From Alphaproteobacteria bacterium (GTDB lineage: Bacteria; Pseudomonadota; Alphaproteobacteria; JAJTHO01), in assembly GCA_021297975.1 (NCBI GenBank), contig JAJTHO010000061.1, positions 1 through 12,204 on the forward strand: a stretch of DNA of 12,204 bases, read 5' to 3'. The notes beneath the pieces were generated by a model. That model searched no databases. It worked only from the letters and a program-made list of their open reading frames with translations, and had not been told where the DNA came from. Positions 7,084 to 12,204 of the stretch are shown one piece after another. A program made the translations under genes and the position numbers. The first letter of the stretch is position 1, and each line of letters opens with the position of its first letter.

Positions 7084-8052
7084 TCAATGATATACATCCC
7101 CGGTGCTAAAGAATTGTGGGCTGTGATCAGAACTTTTTGCAGTCGCTGTTAAAAAATATAGGTCATTGTACGATAATAGCCCTCTGGTCGCCACTAAATC
7201 AATCGGCACGCGGGTTAACCCGGGCGCTTGGATGTTCCAGCTGGCACGCCAGAAGCTGCCGCCACGCCAATTAGTCAGGCCAGCTGTTTTAAGCATGTCC
7301 TGATATAGTGGATGCCAAGGGGTTATATTATGATCGCCGAGAAGAATCACATCGCCCGGCAGATCGCGTAAAAATACGCCCAGACGATACAAATGCTCAT
7401 CGCGTATGTGGGTGTGAAAGGCGGTTTTTGGCGAAACAGGATGGATGATAGCCAGTGTAATCGGGCGGTCTGGCGTTATACTAACCTGTGCTAAAATAAC
7501 AAAGCGGTCTAAATCACCAAAATGATGCACGGTTGTTATCAGCTGGCGCTTGCTGGCAATCACGGTTTCAAACTGGTGGTTACCGGCTTGTGGAAACTGA
7601 TGCGGATAATCGGTCTGCCGCGCTGCTGCAGCCGCCCTGATGTCTTCACTGGCTTCAATAAAAATAAGTATATCCGCATCGTGCGCGGCGGCGGCGGCAA
7701 CCGTGGCAACAGGATTGTTGTTATCAATTTTAACGTTGTGAAAAAGAACACTCAGATCGGCAGCGACGCTTTTTTTCAAAGAAGAAGCGGCAGATTCTGA
7801 AGTCAGCCAAGCAGGGAAAAGCGGCGCAGCATGCAGCGTCCACAAAACAAGAAACACGGCGCTGTAACGTTGCAGCCGCATGCACCATGAAAGAAGAAAA
7901 AACAGCGCGGCAATAAACGCGAATTGTGGCCTGAAATGAACGGCTAGATCGGCAATCCACCAGAGATGGCCGATAAAACTCAGCGCCGCGAGCGCGGCTA
8001 TAATAGCCGCAAAAGCGGTTAACAGCCTAACCAACCACCGCGGCATTCTCAT
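7084..8052 (-). CDS. Membrane-anchored endonuclease/exonuclease/phosphatase (EEP) family protein
   Basis: The 322-residue protein starts with two or three hydrophobic segments (about 8-28, 43-57, 65-80) and then an EEP domain (about 100-315). The metal and catalytic residues of the fold are visible: N106 in FHNVK, E133 in FIEAS, H204 in IIHP, the GDHN motif with D240 and N242 (commonly GDxN), D285 in VPIDLVATRG and the terminal SDH with D309 and H310. The layout resembles YafD-like proteins. The family cleaves phosphodiester bonds in nucleic acids, lipids or other substrates; the substrate here is unknown. The start is taken as ATG 8052, with GGAAG six bases upstream; a GTG at 8055 is closer than ideal. 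It overlaps the end of secF by 26 bp, so it is probably the last gene of the sec operon. Confidence 0.85.
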   Translation of the reverse strand: MRMPRWLVRLLTAFAAIIAALAALSFIGHLWWIADLAVHFRPQFAFIAALFFLLSWCMRLQRYSAVFLVLWTLHAAPLFPAWLTSESAASSLKKSVAADLSVLFHNVKIDNNNPVATVAAAAAHDADILIFIEASEDIRAAAAARQTDYPHQFPQAGNHQFETVIASKRQLITTVHHFGDLDRFVILAQVSITPDRPITLAIIHPVSPKTAFHTHIRDEHLYRLGVFLRDLPGDVILLGDHNITPWHPLYQDMLKTAGLTNWRGGSFWRASWNIQAPGLTRVPIDLVATRGLLSYNDLYFLTATAKSSDHSPQFFSTGDVYH

Positions 8053-8956
8053 CACTCGCTTCCAGTGTGCGCCGCACGTTGAGCGCGGCGAGGAGCGGCG
8101 CGGCTAAATAGACCGTGGAATAGGTTCCAACAAAAAGACCCCACAGCATGGCAATGGCAAAGCCAGAGATAACCTCACCGCCCAGGAACAGCAAGATAAG
8201 CAGCACAATAAGCACCGTTGTCACGGTCAGAATCGTGCGCGAAAGTGTCTCATTCAGGCTCAAATCAATAACCTCATGAAGCGGCATTTTCTTGTATTTT
8301 CGTAAGTTTTCACGAATCCGGTCGTAAATAACCACGGTATCGTTAATGGAATACCCGGCAATGGTGAGCACAGCGGCAATCGTGGATAGATTAAATTCAA
8401 GCTGTAAGAGTATAAACAGCCCTATCGTTGTAATACAATCGTGCAGCAGCGCAATCAGCGCGCAAACACCAAACTGCCACTCAAAACGCAGCCAGATGTA
8501 GCACATAATGCCAAAAAGGGCGAAGCCAACGGCTAAGATACCGTTTTTCTTAAGTTCAGCACCAACGCGCGGGCCCACATATTCACTGCGCCGCACTTCA
8601 ACATTATTGCCAAGGCTTGCTAGAATACGTTCCTGAAGTTGCTGCGCCGCCTGCGCCGATTCATCCGTAACAGGGGCAATCAGCATATAATCCTGATTGC
8701 TGCCGAATTGCTGGAGGCTTAGGTCTGAGAGCTGCAGCGCCTCAAGTTTTCCGCGGATAGAATCGGCTGTAACGGCTTCGCTAAAGCGCAGCTCAAGCGC
8801 CAGTCCGCCCCGAAAATCAACACCATAGTTAAGCCCGCGCCCAAAGAGCAGCAGCACGGTGAGTAACACCAAAAGCCCGCTCAGCAGATACGCAGGATAG
8901 CGATAGCGGGTAAACTGCAGGTTTGATTTTGTTGGGATAAGTCGGATAAGAGCCAT
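8027..8956 (-). CDS. secF: Protein translocase subunit SecF
   Basis: SecF forms with SecD an inner-membrane complex that uses the proton motive force to help pull proteins through SecYEG. The 309-residue length is normal. Visible are the first membrane helix (about 22-39), the periplasmic entry motif GVDFRGG (45-51), YVGPRVGAEL (126-135) before the second helix, HD (172-173) in the fourth region, GYSINDTVVIYDRIREN (201-217), LNETLSRT (234-241) and the final helix near GTYSTVYLAAPLL (277-289). Its start lies 2 bp after the secD stop and it has little ribosome binding site of its own, which suggests translational coupling. Its 3' end overlaps the EEP-family gene. Confidence 0.98.
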   Translation of the reverse strand: MALIRLIPTKSNLQFTRYRYPAYLLSGLLVLLTVLLLFGRGLNYGVDFRGGLALELRFSEAVTADSIRGKLEALQLSDLSLQQFGSNQDYMLIAPVTDESAQAAQQLQERILASLGNNVEVRRSEYVGPRVGAELKKNGILAVGFALFGIMCYIWLRFEWQFGVCALIALLHDCITTIGLFILLQLEFNLSTIAAVLTIAGYSINDTVVIYDRIRENLRKYKKMPLHEVIDLSLNETLSRTILTVTTVLIVLLILLFLGGEVISGFAIAMLWGLFVGTYSTVYLAAPLLAALNVRRTLEASDENAAVVG

Positions 8957-8958
8957 GA

Positions 8959-10557
8959 TTATATCGGCAGTTTCTTTGGTTTAGTTGTATGGAGCCAGGA
9001 GACAACCATGTAGCGTGTCAAGACAACAGCGGTAAACATGGATGTTAAAATCCCCACAGCCAGCGTGACGGCAAAGCCTTTCACAGGGCCGCTACCAAAG
9101 GTGTACAGCATCAGCGCGGAAATCAGCGTGGTGACGTTGGCGTCAACAATCGTGGACAGCACACGGCTGAAGCCGGTTTCTAAAGCCGCTGTAACGCTGC
9201 GCCCTAAGGTGGCCTCTTCGCGGATACGCTCGTAAATGAGCACGTTTGCATCAACCGCCATGCCGATTGTTAAAACAATGCCCGCTAAGCCGGGCAATGT
9301 CAGCGTTGCGCCCAAAACGCTCATCACCGCGAGCATCAAGACAAGATTAAACACAACCGCAATCGTCGCAAAGCCGCCGAACAGGCCATACACCGCAATC
9401 ATAAAAACAACAGTCGCAACGAGGCTGATTAATGCGGCATTTGTTCCAGCAGCAATAGAATCCGCGCCAAGGCCGGGGCCAACGGTGCGCTCTTCAATAA
9501 CCATCAGCGGAACCGGAAGCGCGCCCGAACGCAATAAAAGCGCTAAATCTTCAGCCGATTTTGCCGTGAAGTTGCCGCTAATAATGCCGCTGCCGCCGGT
9601 TATCGGCTCATTGATGCGCGGGGCACTGATGACTTCGCCATCAAGAACAATGGCAAACAATTTTTGCACGTTTTCGCTGGTTGCTTTACCAAACTTTTTT
9701 GCGCCCGCAGTATTAAACCGGAAGGACACGACGGGGTTGTTTTCCTGAAATGTGCCGCGTGAATCAATCAAATCATCGCCCGCAACCATGGCGCGGCGAT
9801 ACACGGCAATGTAGGTTTTTTGAGCCGCCAGCGCGCCGGTGGTGTTGCGCTCAATAAAGGGCAGAAATTGTGTGTTAGCGGGCAGGGGAATGCTATTGCT
9901 GTTGGTGATGCCGTTGGCGCCAACATTTTCGTTAACAAGATGAAACGACAGTTTTGCCGTTTTGCCAATCAAGGCTTTAACGCGCGCTGGATCTTGCACG
10001 CCCGGCAATTGCACAACGATTTTATCGCGTCCTTGCCGTTGAATGACGGGTTCTTTTGTTCCTGTTGCATCAATGCGGCCGCGAATGATCTCTAAAGAGC
10101 GCGCTAAGGCCGCATCTTCCATGGCTTTCAGCTCAAGTGGCGATAACTCAATTTTTACGCTAACATCATCAACAGAAACAGCCTGCATGTTGCCGCGTTC
10201 GGCTCTAAGAACGCTGGCGGCTTCTTCTGCCTTATCAAGCGCATCAAACCGAAATAGCAGATTCATGCCTTCTTGACTGGTGATCAATGCATCAAGATTT
10301 TTTGCGCGCAACACGCGTGTTGCAGTGGCACGCTGCTCGGCAGCAAATTCCTTGCCCAGCTCATCCAGACCAACTTGTAAAACAAGGTGTGAGCCGCCTT
10401 GTAAATCAAGGCCAAGATTAACAGTTTTTTGCGGCAGAAAGCTTGGCCAATGCGCCGTGCGCCATTCCTCGCTAAAAAAATTCGGCAGCGCAAGCAGCAC
10501 GCCAAAGGCGCAGACAAACGCAAGGAGCAGCGTTTTTGTTGTCGTGTAGCGCGTCAT
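8959..10557 (-). CDS. secD: Protein translocase subunit SecD
   Basis: At 532 residues this is a complete SecD. It has an N-terminal membrane helix (about 8-26), the entry motif LGLDLQGG (48-55), a large periplasmic P1 region with RIDATGTKEP (161-170) and LPGVQDP (184-190), then five more membrane helices in the C-terminal part (about 372-520). The family signature GMAVDANVLIYERIREE (432-448) contains the conserved aspartate D436 used in proton transport; DANVTTLI (472-479) follows. With SecF and YajC it forms the accessory export complex. The ATG overlaps the yajC stop by four bases (ATGA), the usual sign of coupled translation. Confidence 0.98.
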   Translation of the reverse strand: MTRYTTTKTLLLAFVCAFGVLLALPNFFSEEWRTAHWPSFLPQKTVNLGLDLQGGSHLVLQVGLDELGKEFAAEQRATATRVLRAKNLDALITSQEGMNLLFRFDALDKAEEAASVLRAERGNMQAVSVDDVSVKIELSPLELKAMEDAALARSLEIIRGRIDATGTKEPVIQRQGRDKIVVQLPGVQDPARVKALIGKTAKLSFHLVNENVGANGITNSNSIPLPANTQFLPFIERNTTGALAAQKTYIAVYRRAMVAGDDLIDSRGTFQENNPVVSFRFNTAGAKKFGKATSENVQKLFAIVLDGEVISAPRINEPITGGSGIISGNFTAKSAEDLALLLRSGALPVPLMVIEERTVGPGLGADSIAAGTNAALISLVATVVFMIAVYGLFGGFATIAVVFNLVLMLAVMSVLGATLTLPGLAGIVLTIGMAVDANVLIYERIREEATLGRSVTAALETGFSRVLSTIVDANVTTLISALMLYTFGSGPVKGFAVTLAVGILTSMFTAVVLTRYMVVSWLHTTKPKKLPI

Positions 10558-10922
10558 GCAGCGGCGGAGCTGTTGCTGTTGGCAGGCTCAGGCTTTGAAA
10601 GCACTTGGGAAATCGTGCTCCGCACCACGCGAATTTGGATGCCGTCGGCAATTTCAACGGTTGCTTCGTTATCGTCGGAAACCTTAACGATTTTGCCGAT
10701 GATACCGCCCGATGTGATAACTTTATCGCCCCGGCGCAAACCCTCGACCATTTTCTGATGTTCGCGCACTTTCTTTTGTTGTGGGCGAATCATCAGGAAG
10801 TAAAAAACCACAAAAATCAGCACCATGGGCGCTATGCTTAGTAGGGATGATGTTTGCGCTGGGGCGGCGGCAGTGCCGCTACCAACGGCGATTTCTTGGG
10901 CAAAGGCGGGGGAAATAAACAT
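10554..10922 (-). CDS. yajC: Preprotein translocase accessory subunit YajC
   Basis: YajC is a small single-span inner-membrane protein that associates with SecDF. The 122-residue product opens MFISPAFAQ, a start typical of alphaproteobacterial YajC, has one membrane helix (about 29-45), the conserved IRPQQKK (45-51) and the cytoplasmic GDKVITSGGIIGKI (65-78). A strong ribosome binding site, AGAGGAG (10934-10928), lies five bases before the ATG. It is the first gene of yajC-secD-secF-EEP and is divergent from rpoH, with 167 bp between the starts. No convincing promoter hexamers were found for it. Confidence 0.97.
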   Translation of the reverse strand: MFISPAFAQEIAVGSGTAAAPAQTSSLLSIAPMVLIFVVFYFLMIRPQQKKVREHQKMVEGLRRGDKVITSGGIIGKIVKVSDDNEATVEIADGIQIRVVRSTISQVLSKPEPANSNSSAAA

Positions 10923-10994
10923 CGAAACTCCTCTAAGTAATCACAGCAGGGATTAGCCGTCTCTAAGCTGCTGTGCAAGCGGTATGTGGTGGTC

Positions 10995-11022
10995 TTGACA
11001 AAAGCGGGAAAATGCGTATATT
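10995..11022 (+). promoter_or_regulatory. Near-consensus housekeeping promoter of rpoH
   Basis: A perfect TTGACA (10995-11000) is followed after 16 bases by TATATT (11017-11022), five of six to consensus. Transcription should start near 11029-11030, giving a leader of about 60 bases. The -10 hexamer overlaps the left end of the CIRCE operator, so a bound repressor would block RNA polymerase. Confidence 0.85.
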
Positions 11023-11047
11023 AGCACTCAGGCACATTGAGTGCTAA
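11021..11047. promoter_or_regulatory. CIRCE operator (HrcA repressor binding site)
   Basis: TTAGCACTC (11021-11029), nine spacer bases, then GAGTGCTAA (11039-11047): every base of both arms matches the classical CIRCE consensus TTAGCACTC-N9-GAGTGCTAA. HrcA binds CIRCE and represses heat-shock genes such as groESL until heat inactivates it. Here the element covers the -10 end and start region of the rpoH promoter, 42 bases before the rpoH ATG. Confidence 0.96.
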
Positions 11048-11089
11048 ATGTCTGTTTAAAGGGCTGTTAAAAAGCCTGTTGAGGATGTT

Positions 11090-11980
11090 ATGAGTACTGC
11101 AACTTTAGCCCCAAGTCTTGCCGGGGAAAACGGCTTAAACCGTTATCTTGCGGAAATCCGCACCTTTCCGGTGCTTAGCTTTACCGAAGAGCAGCATCTC
11201 GCTAAACAGTGGCGCGATGCACAAGACACCAAAGCCGCGCACCGCCTTGTCACCAGCCACCTCCGCCTTGTTGCCAAAATCGCCATGGGTTACCGGGGGT
11301 ATGGCTTGCCGGTGAGCGATTTGATTGCTGAGGGTAATTTGGGCTTGATGCACAGCGTTAAAAAATTTGATCCGGATAAGGGTTTTCGCCTCGCAACCTA
11401 TGCCATGTGGTGGATTAAGGCGAGTATTCAAGAGTATATTCTGCATAGCTGGTCGCTTGTTAAAATGGGCACGACAGCGGCGCAAAAAAAGCTGTTTTTC
11501 AATCTGCGGCGGCTTAAAAATCGCCTGGATGCAGCGGACGGCACAGACCTTACGCCTGCGCAAACGCAGCGTATTGCTGATAGTTTAGACGTAACCCCCG
11601 TTGAGGTTACCGATATGAATCGCCGCCTTTCCGGCGGGGATCAGTCGCTCAACGCGCCGCTAAAAGCCAGTGAAGAGGGCAGCGGCGAATGGCAGGATAT
11701 TCTGGAAGACGAGCGCGATAATCAGGAAACGCGCTATCTCCAGTTGGATGAAACGCGCAAGCGGCGCTCTATCTTGCGCGCCGCGATGGCAACGCTAAAG
11801 CCCCGCGAGAAAGAGATTTTTGCCGCGCGTCGGCTGCTTGATGAGCCGCATACGCTTGAGGTTTTGGCTGATAAATACGGCATCAGCCGCGAGCGTATTC
11901 GTCAGATTGAAACGCGGGCGATGGAAAAAATCACCGCGCATATTAAGAGTTCGCCACTGCTTATTGCGGCGGGGGCGTAG
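11090..11980 (+). CDS. rpoH: RNA polymerase heat-shock sigma factor RpoH (sigma-32)
   Basis: RpoH directs RNA polymerase to heat-shock promoters. The 296-residue protein has region 1.2/2.1 from LNRYLAEIRTFP (16-27), the core-binding HLRLVAKIAMGYRGYGLP (57-74) and DLIAEGNLGLM (77-87), region 2.4 with FRLATYAMWWIKASIQEYI (99-117), and the diagnostic RpoH box QKKLFFNLR (132-140). Region 4.2 is the helix-turn-helix LEVLADKYGISRERIRQIE (256-274). Alphaproteobacterial RpoH proteins share the SHLRLVAKIAMGYRGYGLP block almost unchanged. GAGGA at 11081-11085 lies close before the ATG. Transcription is driven by the TTGACA/TATATT promoter and very probably repressed by HrcA at CIRCE. Many alphaproteobacteria carry more than one rpoH; only one is seen here. 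Confidence 0.97.
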   Translation: MSTATLAPSLAGENGLNRYLAEIRTFPVLSFTEEQHLAKQWRDAQDTKAAHRLVTSHLRLVAKIAMGYRGYGLPVSDLIAEGNLGLMHSVKKFDPDKGFRLATYAMWWIKASIQEYILHSWSLVKMGTTAAQKKLFFNLRRLKNRLDAADGTDLTPAQTQRIADSLDVTPVEVTDMNRRLSGGDQSLNAPLKASEEGSGEWQDILEDERDNQETRYLQLDETRKRRSILRAAMATLKPREKEIFAARRLLDEPHTLEVLADKYGISRERIRQIETRAMEKITAHIKSSPLLIAAGA

Positions 11981-12014
11981 GCCGCGCCGGTTTATTCCTG
12001 TCGGTGCGACGTAG

Positions 12015-12035
12015 ATAGCCAGCTGGCGATTTTTT
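12015..12035 (+). terminator. Weak candidate terminator after rpoH
   Basis: ATAGCC and GGCGAT can pair (one A-G mismatch) around the loop AGCT, directly followed by six T's (12030-12035). The stem is short, so efficiency is doubtful, but its position 35 bp after the rpoH stop fits. It touches the end of the convergent reading frame. Confidence 0.35.
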
Positions 12036-12204
12036 AAAAGCGGCCTGCAACATTTTGCTTAAAGTACGCCATAACTGCTGATGAGTTACCAATCCATTCC
12101 CCAGGGTCAGCTTCGTTAGCAGTTTTTATTGCAGCGTATCCAACTTCAGACCGCAGAGGTGTCGACACATTTCTTTGTTGAGCATAGCCAGCTAATATTC
12201 CCGC
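12034..12204 (-). CDS. C-terminal end of an unrecognised gene, runs off the right edge
   Basis: The minus strand is open from the window edge to a TAA at 12034-12036, giving 56 residues, while the other five frames are broken by stops here. The fragment begins AGILAGYAQQRNVSTP and ends AYFKQNVAGRF; it looks like ordinary soluble protein with a balanced composition. No family was recognised. It converges on rpoH with 53 bp between the stops. Its short length means a chance open frame is possible. Confidence 0.5.
   Translation of the reverse strand, partial: AGILAGYAQQRNVSTPLRSEVGYAAIKTANEADPGEWIGNSSAVMAYFKQNVAGRF

Noticed and set aside
9236..9748. 170-codon plus-strand frame opposite secD
   Set aside because: Composition is low in complexity and it is antisense to strongly conserved SecD codons.
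10935..10980. yajC promoter TTGCAC (10978-10973) with a downstream TAATCC
   Set aside because: The -10 hexamer matches consensus poorly, so the call is not supportable.
11029..11090. RNA thermometer in the rpoH leader
   Set aside because: Short pairings exist (GGCT 11062-11065 with AGCC 11073-11076; CAGGC with GCCTG 11074-11078), but none hides the GAGGA ribosome binding site, so there is no convincing thermosensor.
12016..12193. Repeat TAGCCAGCT at 12016-12024 and near 12185-12193
   Set aside because: Nine bases occurring twice near the edge is readily explained by chance; no attachment site or mobile gene is present.

Overview
This window most likely comes from an alphaproteobacterium chromosome. 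The clues are an RpoH whose conserved blocks read like the alphaproteobacterial type, a YajC that begins MFISPAFAQ, and scattered Tad-pilus genes. GC looks to be a little above 50 percent overall, with an AT-richer stretch at about 5.8-7.1 kb. The genus cannot be told from the sequence alone. No tRNA, rRNA, insertion sequence, phage gene or CRISPR array was seen.

Layout. (1) At 1-2853 is a surface-polysaccharide block. A Wzy/ligase-like O-antigen membrane protein runs off the left edge on the minus strand. It diverges, with only 2 bp between start codons, from two overlapping plus-strand family 2 glycosyltransferases; both look like rhamnosyltransferases (WbbL-like, then RfbN-like). (2) At 2902-4815 is thrS, closed by a strong bidirectional terminator. 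(3) At 4941-7074 is a small Tad-like group: a minus-strand TPR lipoprotein resembling TadD, divergent from two plus-strand TadE-like pseudopilins. (4) At 7084-10922 is a minus-strand operon, yajC-secD-secF, plus a membrane-anchored endonuclease/exonuclease/phosphatase-family protein; its genes overlap or lie 2 bp apart. (5) At 11090-11980 is rpoH, divergent from yajC, preceded by a near-consensus housekeeping promoter and a perfect CIRCE operator. (6) At the right edge, a minus-strand frame of 56 codons runs into the window and is probably the end of an unrecognised gene.

How it works together. SecD, SecF and YajC assist protein export through SecYEG. The polysaccharide enzymes would build and polymerise or ligate a rhamnose-containing glycan. 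The Tad-like proteins would be envelope parts of a Flp-type pilus or secretion apparatus encoded elsewhere. The most notable regulatory signal is the CIRCE element over the rpoH promoter: it would place the heat-shock sigma factor under the HrcA repressor and join the two classical heat-shock circuits in series.
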